From Bryobacteraceae bacterium (GTDB taxonomy: Bacteria; Acidobacteriota; Terriglobia; Bryobacterales; Bryobacteraceae), in NCBI GenBank assembly GCA_030039005.1, contig JASHQT010000549.1, forward strand, positions 1 to 11,790: a DNA stretch of 11,790 nt. Direction: 5' to 3'. Under the pieces are notes generated by a model, which was not told the DNA's origin, did not search any database, and was given only the letters and a program-made list of their open reading frames with translations. A program made the translations under genes and the position numbers. Shown here one piece after another: positions 1-7,110 of the stretch (position 1 is the stretch's first letter; each line of letters opens with the position of its first letter).

Positions 1-1
1 G

Positions 2-103
2 ATGCTGGGCGAACAGCGCAAGATCGTTGATCAGTCCCTGCGCTATCAGACGGCGCGCGCGCAGTACCTGCAGTCGGCCCGGCTTGAGACGCGCCCGGCT
101 TAA
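2..103 (+). CDS. 3' end of an unidentified upstream gene (possibly TolC-like)
   Basis: An open frame enters from the left edge and ends at TAA 101-103, giving about 33 C-terminal residues. Third codon positions are almost all G or C, as in the neighbouring genes, which supports real coding. The tail is helical and charged, with EQR, RYQTARAQYLQ and ARLE segments. This resembles the last helix of TolC-family outer-membrane efflux proteins, but 33 residues are too few to be sure. Its stop lies about 80 nt before the flagellar promoter, so it is probably a separate transcription unit. Confidence 0.5.
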   Translation: MLGEQRKIVDQSLRYQTARAQYLQSARLETRPA

Positions 104-104
104 C

Positions 105-120
105 CGTCGAGATCTCGACG
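105..120. repeat. 16-bp perfect palindrome upstream of the flgB promoter
   Basis: CGTCGAGATCTCGACG is self-complementary over all 16 bases and begins just after the upstream stop codon. Its centre lies about 95 bp before the predicted sigma-54 start site near 208. Enhancer sites for sigma-54 activators (NtrC/FlgR/FleQ type) usually sit about 80-150 bp upstream, so it could be an activator site. It could instead be a weak hairpin ending the upstream transcript, but no T-run follows it. Confidence 0.5.
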
Positions 121-181
121 CTCCACGTCATACTTCCAACGCCCGCCTGCAACAACTGCCTGATAAGACGCGCTGCTCACA

Positions 182-197
182 TGGCATCGGGATTGCA
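182..197 (+). promoter_or_regulatory. Sigma-54 (RpoN) -24/-12 promoter of the flagellar operon
   Basis: TGGCATCGGGATTGCA fits the RpoN consensus TGGCAY-R-N4-TTGCW at every strongly conserved base, with correct spacing between the GG (-24) and GC (-12) elements; only the R position is C. Counting from the -12 C at 196 puts the transcript start near 208, four bases before the flgB ATG. It stands alone in front of a long flagellar operon, which fits the known use of RpoN and an enhancer-binding activator for flagellar genes in many bacteria. Transcription would then require an AAA+ activator not encoded in this window. Confidence 0.8.
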
Positions 198-211
198 AAC
201 CGGACTGCTTC

Positions 212-556
212 ATGCTGGAGAATGTCGGCGCGAGCATCGAACAGTACATGAACCTGGTGAGCGCCCGCCAAAAAATCGTGGCCTCCAACATCGCCAACGC
301 CGACACCCCGGGCTATCAGACCAAGGACATCGATTTCCGCTCGGAAATGGAAAACCAGATGTCGGGCGGGGACGCCAAGCCCAACGTCGTGGAGGTCTCG
401 GGTCTAAAGACGAAAAACGACGGCAACAATGTGGATATGGACCGGGAAGCGCGCCTGCTCGCCGAGAATGCCCTGCGCTTCAGCGTCGCCTCCAACTTGG
501 CGCATTCCGAGATCAGCACCATTCGCACCGCGATTGACGAGGCAGGTAAGGTCTAG
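212..556 (+). CDS. flgB: Flagellar proximal rod protein FlgB
   Basis: 114 residues. FlgB is a proximal rod subunit that follows FliE in rod assembly in the periplasm. The N-terminal helix leads into the rod-family signature NIANADTPGY at residues 26-35, then KDIDF. The C-terminal heptad helix (about 80-114, with AENALRFSVASNLAHSEI) is the other conserved part. The distance from Met1 to NIAN matches known FlgB proteins, so ATG 212 is the right start, although no Shine-Dalgarno precedes it and there is no other in-frame start upstream. With the promoter at 182-197 the mRNA would be nearly leaderless. Its stop overlaps the flgC start (TAGTG). Confidence 0.95.
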   Translation: MLENVGASIEQYMNLVSARQKIVASNIANADTPGYQTKDIDFRSEMENQMSGGDAKPNVVEVSGLKTKNDGNNVDMDREARLLAENALRFSVASNLAHSEISTIRTAIDEAGKV

Positions 557-996
557 TGAGCCTGTTCTCCAGCATCGACGTCAGTGCGTCGGGAATGGCG
601 GCCCAGCGCGCGCGAACCGAGGTGTTGGTCGAAAATCTGGCGAACTCGGAAACCACCCGGACGCCCGAAGGCGGGCCGTATCGCAGGCGAGACGTCGTCT
701 TCACCGAAGATCCCCAGCTCGGGTCTTTTTCTTCCGAGCTCGATTCGGCCATGAGCCCCGGTGAGGCGGGAGTGGCGGTGAGCGAGATCGCCGTCGATAA
801 CAGCGCGCCCGAAATGCGTTACCAGCCCGGCCACCCGGACGCCAACAAGGACGGCTACGTGGCGTATCCGAAAATCAATCCCGCTGAAGACATGGTGGAT
901 CTGCTCGGCGCCTCGCGCGGCTATGAAGCCAACGTGGCGGCTATTTCGGCGGTGAAAGACATGATCAACAAATCGCTGGACCTGTTCAAGTCATGA
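556..996 (+). CDS. flgC: Flagellar proximal rod protein FlgC
   Basis: 146 residues, starting at GTG 556, which shares one base with the flgB stop; GGTAAGG just upstream can serve as ribosome site. FlgC forms the proximal rod with FlgB and FlgF. The N-terminal helix carries IDVSASGMAAQRARTEVLVENLANSETTRT, the family form of the ANNLAN rod motif. The C-terminal helix has MVDLLGASRGYEANVAAI (about residues 115-132), typical of rod/hook proteins. The last codons (KSLDLFKS) are repeated almost exactly just after the stop; see the 970-1023 repeat. The function call is firm. Confidence 0.95.
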   Translation: MSLFSSIDVSASGMAAQRARTEVLVENLANSETTRTPEGGPYRRRDVVFTEDPQLGSFSSELDSAMSPGEAGVAVSEIAVDNSAPEMRYQPGHPDANKDGYVAYPKINPAEDMVDLLGASRGYEANVAAISAVKDMINKSLDLFKS

Positions 997-1023
997 CCCA
1001 AAAATCGCCAGACCTGTTCAAGT
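970..1023 (+). repeat. Imperfect direct repeat of the flgC 3' end
   Basis: Bases 970-991 (last codons of flgC) and 1002-1023 (after its stop) match at 20 of 22 positions; the differences are TG against CA at 977-978 and 1009-1010. The period is 32 bp, so the second copy is out of frame with flgC. Copy two would read KSPDLFK-stop in its own frame. Its 3' edge (AAGTAAGG) supplies the purine-rich site before fliE. This looks like a local tandem duplication that moved the flgC stop codon. Confidence 0.8.
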
Positions 1024-1039
1024 AAGGTTCTCATTCACG

Positions 1040-1336
1040 ATGGCTTCCATTACACCAGTCTCGACGATCGCGGTACCGCAGGCGGCGCCGGCGGCTTCTT
1101 CCGGCTCAGCCGGCGCGGGCGGGTTTCAGTCCGTGCTCGAAGGGATGATCGGACGGGTGGAGCAGACCCAGGCGCAAGCCACGCAGGCGGCCCAAAATTT
1201 CCTGAGCGGAGGCGACGAGGAATTGCACTCGGTTGCGCTGGCGGCGCAGCGGGCGGATTTGCAGTTCGATCTGTTCCTGCAGGTGAGGAACAAGGCCGTA
1301 TCGGCTTATCAGGAGATCATGCGGATGCAAGTCTGA
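1040..1336 (+). CDS. fliE: Flagellar hook-basal body protein FliE
   Basis: 98 residues, close to the family's usual 100-110. FliE joins the FliF MS ring to the FlgB/C rod and is among the first axial proteins exported. The N-terminal third is Ala/Ser/Gly-rich and low in complexity. The conserved C-terminal part reads EELHSVALAAQRADLQFDL then QVRNKAVSAYQEIMRMQV, the hallmark ending of FliE. ATG 1040 follows TAAGG at 1023-1027 with a rather long 12-nt gap. It sits between flgC and fliF, as in many flgBC-fliEFGHIJ operons. Confidence 0.95.
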   Translation: MASITPVSTIAVPQAAPAASSGSAGAGGFQSVLEGMIGRVEQTQAQATQAAQNFLSGGDEELHSVALAAQRADLQFDLFLQVRNKAVSAYQEIMRMQV

Positions 1337-1373
1337 GGCGTGATCCCCTCTTCTCCCGGCCTTCGCGAAACCC

Positions 1374-3146
1374 ATGGATCAGGTTAAGAAACTTCTTGCG
1401 GCGCTCAACCCCCGCCAGCTTGCCACCATCGTGCTGGTGGCCGCGGCGGTGGTGGCGGGCGTGGTCGGATTTTCGCGCTGGCAGCGTGACGCCAGCATGA
1501 AACCGCTGTACACGGGCCTGGCGCCCGAGGACGCCAGCGCGATCGTGCAAAAGCTGCGCGAGGGCGGCATCGATTACAAGATTTCCGACAACGGCGGCGG
1601 GGTGCTCGTCCCCGAAGACAAAGTGGCCGAGCTGCGCCTGGAAATGGCCGGACAGGGCCTGCCCAAAACCGGACGCATCGGATTCGAGATTTTCGATAAG
1701 AGCAATTTCGGCATCACCGACTTCGCCGAACACGTCAATTACCGGCGCGCTCTCGAAGGCGAACTGGAACGTTCGGTGATGGCGATTTCGGAAGTGCAGC
1801 AGGCGCGCGTGCATGTGACGCTGCCCAAGGACTCCGTCTTCACCGACGCGCGTGAACCGGCCAAGGCGAGCGTCCTGGTAGGCCTGCGGCCGGGCACGCG
1901 CTTGTCTTCGGCCAACGTGATCGCGATCACTAATTTGGTTTCGAGCGCCGTGGAGGGTTTATCGCCCGATTCGGTTTCCGTGGTGGACACGAACGGAAAT
2001 CTACTCAGCCGCCCCAGACGCGAAGGCCCGAATGACGACACACAGATGAGCGACGAGATGCTCGAATACCAGCAGGCGGTCGAGCACGATCTGGTGGCCA
2101 AGATCAACTCCACGCTCGAACCGCTGCTGGGCGCGGACAAATTCCGTACCGGCGTTTCCGCGGACCTCGACATGACCAGCGGCGAACAAAGCGAGGAAAC
2201 GTTCGATCCTTCGAAATCCGTGATGACGAGCTCGCAAAAAATGGAGGATTCGAGCGGCACCACGCGCGCCAATCCGGGAATCCCGGGCACGGCGGCCAAC
2301 CTGCCGCAGCAGCAGACGGTGGCCTCCAACGCCGCCCCGGCTCAGCCCGCCGCGACGCAACCGGCGCAGCAGCCTGGACCGAATGGACAGGCGCCGGCTA
2401 AACCCGCAGCCGATCCGGCGCCCGCGGCGCGTAGCGCGGGGAGTTCCACCAGCAACACCCGGCGCTCGGAAAACATTACCTATCAATCCAGCCGCATCGT
2501 CAAACATCTGAAGCTGCCGCAGGGCACGATTAAGCGCTTGTCGATTGCGGTGCTGGTGGATCAGGGGTCCCACATGGAAGGGAAGGGGGCGCAAGCGCAT
2601 CGCGTGGTGACGCCTCCGGACCCCGACAAGTTGAAAGCGATCCAAACCCTGGTGGGGACGCTGGTGGGCCTGGACGCCATGCGCGGCGATCAGCTCACCG
2701 TGGAGGCGCTTCCATTCGACACCAGCATGGAGGATATGGGATCGCTCGCGCCGGCCGCACAGAAGAAGCCCGCTCCGCTTTTTTCGATTGATGCGGTAAA
2801 AGAAAAGCCGGCTCAGTATGGAGGCACGGCCGTCGGCGTTGCGGTGGTGATCGCTATGATGCTGTTCGTCCTGATGCGGAATCGCAAGACGGCCGCCGTC
2901 CAGGTGCGCGAGGCCTTGCCCGCCGTGGATATGTATCAGGGCTTGCCCGCCGCGAGCGCGGTAGCGGCCACGGCGGCGGGGGCCTCCGGAACTCAGGCCG
3001 CGACAATCGGCGAACCGGCTCGCCCGGCTTTGCTGCCTTCCCGCACCGAAGTCCTGCTCACGCAGCTCACCGAAAACAGCCGCAACAACGCCGAAGCCTG
3101 GGCCAACATTCTGCGGAACTGGCTGGCAGAGGATGAGAACCAGTAG
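1374..3146 (+). CDS. fliF: Flagellar MS-ring protein FliF
   Basis: 590 residues, within the family's usual range. FliF is the inner-membrane MS ring that houses the export gate and carries the FliG rotor. Transmembrane helix 1 is at about residues 16-34. The ring-building domains follow, with the conserved stretch EGELERSVMAISEVQQARVH, DSVFTD and KASVLVGL. A low-complexity Ala/Pro/Gln-rich segment spans about 301-362 and lies where the beta-collar region is variable among FliFs. Transmembrane helix 2 is at about 482-502. The cytoplasmic end (about 556-590, LLTQLTENSRNNAEAWANILRNWL) is the FliG-binding tail. ATG 1374 has only a weak ribosome site. fliG begins 8 nt after the stop. Confidence 0.96.
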   Translation: MDQVKKLLAALNPRQLATIVLVAAAVVAGVVGFSRWQRDASMKPLYTGLAPEDASAIVQKLREGGIDYKISDNGGGVLVPEDKVAELRLEMAGQGLPKTGRIGFEIFDKSNFGITDFAEHVNYRRALEGELERSVMAISEVQQARVHVTLPKDSVFTDAREPAKASVLVGLRPGTRLSSANVIAITNLVSSAVEGLSPDSVSVVDTNGNLLSRPRREGPNDDTQMSDEMLEYQQAVEHDLVAKINSTLEPLLGADKFRTGVSADLDMTSGEQSEETFDPSKSVMTSSQKMEDSSGTTRANPGIPGTAANLPQQQTVASNAAPAQPAATQPAQQPGPNGQAPAKPAADPAPAARSAGSSTSNTRRSENITYQSSRIVKHLKLPQGTIKRLSIAVLVDQGSHMEGKGAQAHRVVTPPDPDKLKAIQTLVGTLVGLDAMRGDQLTVEALPFDTSMEDMGSLAPAAQKKPAPLFSIDAVKEKPAQYGGTAVGVAVVIAMMLFVLMRNRKTAAVQVREALPAVDMYQGLPAASAVAATAAGASGTQAATIGEPARPALLPSRTEVLLTQLTENSRNNAEAWANILRNWLAEDENQ

Positions 3147-3154
3147 ACCACACT

Positions 3155-4174
3155 ATGCCTGCCACGGAATCCAAACCACCCAAAATCACCGGCGCGCAAA
3201 AAGTCGCCATCCTGCTGGTGGCCCTCGGAGACAAGGTCAGCGGCGAAGTGATGAAGCAACTCAACGATGACGAGGCCAAGGCGGTCGGCAAGGCCATCGC
3301 GCGCCTGGAGCAAGTGACTCCTGCCCAAACCGAGGCCGTTTTGGAAGAATTTTGCGAGTTGGCCGGACAGCATGGCGCACGCGGCGGCTTCGATTACGCC
3401 AAGCGCGTGCTCTCGAACGCGTTTGGCACGGAGGGCGCCAAGCGCATTACGGACCATTTGCCGCGCGCCGGCGTCCGGTTCAACAAGAATCTGGAGTCGC
3501 TCCAAAAAGCCGATCCCAACCAACTCAGCCGCTTCATCGAAAACGAGCATCCGCAAACGATCGCGCTCATCCTGTCGCATCTTTCGCCCACCCAGGCCGC
3601 CTCCCTGCTGAGCACGCTTTCCGCCGCGCTGCGCTCGGACGTGGTGCTGCGCATCGCGCAGTTGGACCGTGTTTCTCCCGACGTGGTGGCGCGCATCTCG
3701 ATCGTGATCAGCGAAAAACTGAAAACGCTGGGCGACGTGCGCACGGAATTGCACGGCGGCCCGCGTTCAGTGGCCGAAATCCTGAACCGCATGGAAAATT
3801 CGCTGAGCGAGGAGATCCTGACCGGCATCCAGGACGACCAGCCGCTGGTGGACGCCATCCGCCACTACATGTTTACCTTCGACGACCTGCTGCTCATCGA
3901 CAGCATGGCGATGAAGGAGGTGGTGGGCAAAATCGACCGCAAGCTTCTGGTGGTGGCGCTCAAGGGCACCAGCGATCAGATGAAAAATCAGTTTCTGCAA
4001 TGCATGTCCTCGCGCGGCGCCGAAATGCTGCGCGAAGACATGGAGGCCGCCGGGCCGGTGCGCATCCGCGAGGTGGAGGCGGCGCAGCAGCAGATCCTGG
4101 CCGTGGTCCGGCAGCTCGAGTCCGAAGGCACGGTCAACCTGAAAGGTGGCGGCGGCGCCGAGTATGTCGTCTGA
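3155..4174 (+). CDS. fliG: Flagellar motor switch/rotor protein FliG
   Basis: 339 residues, typical length. FliG links FliF to the FliM/FliN switch and meets MotA for torque. The N-terminal domain (TGAQKVAILLVALG) binds FliF. The middle domain carries the signature EHPQT at 131-135, followed by IALILSHL. The C-terminal domain has MFTFDDLLLID (239-249), ALKGTSDQMKNQFLQCMSSRGAEML, GPVRIREVEAAQQQI and a final LESEGTVNL. In the torque helix the usual DDRSIQ-type stretch reads IDSMAMK (248-254), so the conserved Arg is Ser250. fliH starts 3 nt after the stop. Confidence 0.96.
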   Translation: MPATESKPPKITGAQKVAILLVALGDKVSGEVMKQLNDDEAKAVGKAIARLEQVTPAQTEAVLEEFCELAGQHGARGGFDYAKRVLSNAFGTEGAKRITDHLPRAGVRFNKNLESLQKADPNQLSRFIENEHPQTIALILSHLSPTQAASLLSTLSAALRSDVVLRIAQLDRVSPDVVARISIVISEKLKTLGDVRTELHGGPRSVAEILNRMENSLSEEILTGIQDDQPLVDAIRHYMFTFDDLLLIDSMAMKEVVGKIDRKLLVVALKGTSDQMKNQFLQCMSSRGAEMLREDMEAAGPVRIREVEAAQQQILAVVRQLESEGTVNLKGGGGAEYVV

Positions 4175-4177
4175 CCA

Positions 4178-4810
4178 ATGGGATCTAAGATGACGCTGGG
4201 CGGCGAAATCCTCACGCCGGAGCACCCGCAGGTTGCCAAACCGATCGCCTGGCGCACCGTCGCGCCGGCCGCCGATTCGCGGCGCAGTACCCGGCACGAA
4301 GCCGAGCGGGAAGCGGCGCGCAAGCTGGACCAGATACGGCGCGAAGCCTACGCCGAGGGCCTGGCGGCCGGACGCCAGCAGGCCGAGGAGCACTTCCGGC
4401 CCGCGGTGCAGGGTCTCGCGGACACGCTCCACTCGCTGGCGCGGCTCAAGGAAAACATCCGCGAGGAAACGCTCCAGGACCTGGTGCATCTGGCGGTCTC
4501 GGTCGCCGCGCGCGTCATCCACCGTGAAGTGGCCGTGGATCCCGATGCGCTGGGCGGGTTGATCCAGGCTGCATTTTCGAAGTTGCAAGCGCGCGAGATT
4601 AGTCGCGTGCGCCTGCACCCTGCGCTCGAGGCACTGGTACGCAAGCTGCTCGAACAGAGCGGCGCGCTGAAGAACCTGGTGGTGGTGGCGGATCCTAACC
4701 TCAAGCCCGCCGAGGTCTTCTTCGAGACTTCCCAGGGCGTCCTGGATGCGTCGGTGGAGACGCAATTGCGCGAGATCGAGCGCGGCCTCATCGACAAGCT
4801 GGAACACTAA
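4178..4810 (+). CDS. fliH: Flagellar export ATPase regulator FliH
   Basis: 210 residues. FliH dimers hold and restrain the FliI ATPase and tether it to the export gate. The sequence starts with a disordered, basic N-terminus, then a long charged helix with the FliH/YscL glycine-repeat pattern A57-x3-G61-x3-G65. The C-terminal FliI-binding domain contains LVHLAVSVAARVIHREVAVDPDAL and ISRVRLHP, and ends with the beta segment LVVVADPNLKPAEVFFETSQGVLDAS. ATG 4178 is preferred because it abuts fliG; a second Met at 4190 is possible. fliI follows with no gap. Confidence 0.92.
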   Translation: MGSKMTLGGEILTPEHPQVAKPIAWRTVAPAADSRRSTRHEAEREAARKLDQIRREAYAEGLAAGRQQAEEHFRPAVQGLADTLHSLARLKENIREETLQDLVHLAVSVAARVIHREVAVDPDALGGLIQAAFSKLQAREISRVRLHPALEALVRKLLEQSGALKNLVVVADPNLKPAEVFFETSQGVLDASVETQLREIERGLIDKLEH

Positions 4811-6136
4811 ATGGCGCCCCCTGGTGTTTCCATCCGCGAGTTGCTCCCTCAGGTGCCCGGCATCGAAGTCCTGCCTTGGATCGGCGAAGTGACGGACATT
4901 ACCGGGCTGCTGATCGCATCGCGCGGGCCGGTGGTTTCGACCGGCGACTTCGTGGAAGTGCGCACGGCTTCGGGCCGCTCCATTCGCTCGCAAGTGATCG
5001 GCTTCCGCAACGATCGGGTGCTGTCGATGCCGCTCGAAGAGACCGACGGCCTGCAACCCGGTGATCGGGTGATCGCCCGGCGCGACGACGCACTGCTGCG
5101 CGTGGGGCCCGCGCTGTTGGGGCGCGTGCTGGATGGATTCGGGCGGCCGCTCGACGACGGCCCTCCCCTGCGCGCCGTCACTTCCTATCCGTTGTACGCC
5201 GCGCCGCCGCAGCCTCTGGATCGCGAACACATCACCGAACCGCTCGTCACCGGCATTCGCGCCATCGACGGTTTGCTGCCCTGCGGCAAAGGCCAGCGCG
5301 TCGGCATTTTCGGCGGAAGCGGCGTGGGGAAAAGTACGCTACTCGGCATGATGTCGCGCCATAACGACGCGGACGTAAGCGTCATCGCGCTAGTGGGCGA
5401 GCGTAACCGCGAAGTCCGGGCGTTTCTCGAAAACGAGCTGGGGACGGAAGGACGCAAGCGATCCGTCGTGGTCGTAGCTACTTCGGACCGGCCGGCGCCC
5501 TTGCGCATTCGCGCTTGCTTCGTCGCGCTGGCGGTGGCCGAGTATTTTCGTGATCAGGGCAAGAACGTCCTTTTGGTGGTGGATTCCGTCACGCGTCTGG
5601 CGATGGCGCAGCGCGAGATCGGGCTCGCCGCCGGCGAGCCGCCCAGCCAGAAAGGCTACACACCCTCGGTGTTTGCCATGCTGCCCAAGATTTTCGAGCG
5701 TTCCGGACACTTCAAAAAAGGCTCCATCACCGGCTTCTTCACGGTGCTGGTGGAAGGCGACGATTTCAACGAGCCGATTTGCGACGCGGTGCGCGGCATT
5801 TTGGACGGGCACTTCATCCTGTCGCGCGACCTGGGGGTTGCCGGTCACTATCCGGCCATCGACATCCGGCAATCGATCAGCAGGCTCACGTCCAAGATCG
5901 CGTTGCCGGAACAGCGCGCGCACTTGCAAAAACTGCGCGAAGCGCTGGCGCTCTATCACGACTCTCAGGACCTGATCCAACTGGGCGCGTATGTCGCGGG
6001 GACGAATCCCAAGCTGGATGCGGCCATTCGCTGCCGCCCCGAGATCCTGGAGTTCCTCAAGCAGGACGCGCAGACGTTTTGCCCGCTTAATGAAACGTTA
6101 GGCCGGCTGGCCAAATTGGCCGCGGCGCTGGGATAG
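4811..6136 (+). CDS. fliI: Flagellum-specific ATP synthase FliI (export ATPase)
   Basis: 441 residues, normal length. FliI is the hexameric F1-beta-like ATPase of the flagellar type III export apparatus and works with FliH and FliJ in the cytoplasm. The N-terminal beta-barrel is at about 20-95. The Walker A loop GGSGVGKST is at 168-176, the catalytic-glutamate segment VGERNREV has Glu197, and the Walker B strand LLVVD ends at Asp258 followed by SVTRLAMAQREIGLA. GEPPSQKGYTPSVF and the SITGFFTVLVEGDDFNEP and RDLGVAGHYPAID blocks are family hallmarks. ATG 4811 follows the fliH TAA directly, so translation is probably coupled. Confidence 0.97.
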   Translation: MAPPGVSIRELLPQVPGIEVLPWIGEVTDITGLLIASRGPVVSTGDFVEVRTASGRSIRSQVIGFRNDRVLSMPLEETDGLQPGDRVIARRDDALLRVGPALLGRVLDGFGRPLDDGPPLRAVTSYPLYAAPPQPLDREHITEPLVTGIRAIDGLLPCGKGQRVGIFGGSGVGKSTLLGMMSRHNDADVSVIALVGERNREVRAFLENELGTEGRKRSVVVVATSDRPAPLRIRACFVALAVAEYFRDQGKNVLLVVDSVTRLAMAQREIGLAAGEPPSQKGYTPSVFAMLPKIFERSGHFKKGSITGFFTVLVEGDDFNEPICDAVRGILDGHFILSRDLGVAGHYPAIDIRQSISRLTSKIALPEQRAHLQKLREALALYHDSQDLIQLGAYVAGTNPKLDAAIRCRPEILEFLKQDAQTFCPLNETLGRLAKLAAALG

Positions 6137-6143
6137 GCGGCGC

Positions 6144-6584
6144 GTGGCGAAATTTCACTTTGCGCTCGAAAAAGTTCTGCGCTGGCGCAGCGTGGAGCTG
6201 ACCACGGAAGAGGCCAAGTTGAAAGCGTTGCTCCAGCAACAGCTCCATCTGCAAGGGCAGTTGGCGCAGGTGAGCACGGAACGGTCGAAACTGATTTCGT
6301 CTTTGGGCACGATGCCCGATCTGCGCGGCGACGACCTCAGAACGCTGACCGCTTGCGGCCTGCGCTTGCGGCGCACAGCCGAGAATCTCGCGCAACAGCT
6401 CCTGAAGGTCGGCCGCGACCTGGCCAAGCAACGTAAGCGCTACGGCGAGGCCAAACGGCGGGTGCGGCTGCTCGAAGAGCTGAAGGAACGGCGGCTCGCG
6501 GAGTGGAAATATGAGGAGGCCGCGCGGCTCGAAGAGCTGGCCTCGGAGTCCTTCCTCGCCAACTGGAACCGCGAACGCGTCTAA
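6144..6584 (+). CDS. fliJ: Flagellar export chaperone/stalk protein FliJ
   Basis: 146 residues, the usual FliJ size, read from GTG 6144, 7 nt after the fliI stop, with AGGCGG close upstream. FliJ is the two-helix coiled coil that sits in the FliI ring like the F1 gamma subunit and contacts FlhA. The start KFHFALEKVLRWRSVELTTEEAKL is the typical opening, and the rest is nearly all charged heptad helix, including LLEELKERRLAEWKYEEAARLEEL. Sequence conservation in FliJ is low, so the position after fliI is an important part of the evidence. It is the last flagellar gene seen here. Confidence 0.9.
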   Translation: MAKFHFALEKVLRWRSVELTTEEAKLKALLQQQLHLQGQLAQVSTERSKLISSLGTMPDLRGDDLRTLTACGLRLRRTAENLAQQLLKVGRDLAKQRKRYGEAKRRVRLLEELKERRLAEWKYEEAARLEELASESFLANWNRERV

Positions 6585-6595
6585 AATTGCGAGAG

Positions 6596-7093
6596 ATGAG
6601 GACGGAATTCCGGAGCGCGCCGGTGCCCGACGACCTGCGCAGCCTGATTGCTTTCGACCACAAAGCATTCCACAACTATCCTTCCGACTGGTTTGACAGA
6701 CAGGCATGGGAGGACTGCGACCCTTGGTGGATGCTCATTAACGGGAAGAAGGTCGGATGCTGCGCCTTCCAGCGGCATCGAGACTTCCGCGAAGACATAA
6801 ACAAAGACGGAACGAACCCGTATCTTCGCGGATCGCTTTATATAGTGACGACCGGCATTCTTCCCGAATGGAGAGGCCTCGGTCTCGGCCGGCTGTTGAA
6901 GTGCTGGCAAATCTCGTACGCACGGCATCATCGGTTCTCGAGAATCGTCACCAATACTCGGCAACACAACCACGCGATGATCCGTCTGAACGAAAGCTTT
7001 GGATTCGACGTGATTCGGACTACGCCGCATTACTATGAGGCGCCCGACGAACCAACGGTGGTGATGGAGCTTCGGCTGCGCCATTCGCGTTGA
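6596..7093 (+). CDS. GNAT-family N-acetyltransferase, substrate unknown
   Basis: 165 residues from ATG 6596; a TTG at 6587 would add three residues but is less likely. The acetyl-CoA loop is clear: a beta strand, then TGILPEWRGLGLGRLL with RGLGLG at about 93-98. A second hallmark is the late NTRQHNHAMIRLNESFGF stretch, which resembles the motif B region where Asn and a Gly-Phe pair end the fold. It lies 11 nt after fliJ on the same strand, so it could be read from the flagellar transcript. Base and codon use looks more AT-rich than in the flagellar genes, for example at 6797-6850, which suggests later arrival. Whether it acts on flagellin or anything flagellar cannot be told. Confidence 0.85.
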   Translation: MRTEFRSAPVPDDLRSLIAFDHKAFHNYPSDWFDRQAWEDCDPWWMLINGKKVGCCAFQRHRDFREDINKDGTNPYLRGSLYIVTTGILPEWRGLGLGRLLKCWQISYARHHRFSRIVTNTRQHNHAMIRLNESFGFDVIRTTPHYYEAPDEPTVVMELRLRHSR

Positions 7094-7110
7094 CGCCGCA
7101 TTAGCCAGGG

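Noticed and set aside
3767..5230. Long open frame on the - strand (487 codons)
   Set aside because: It lies opposite fliG, fliH and fliI, is rich in His/Arg/Gln/Leu as expected from the reverse frame of GC-rich genes, and shows no family motif.
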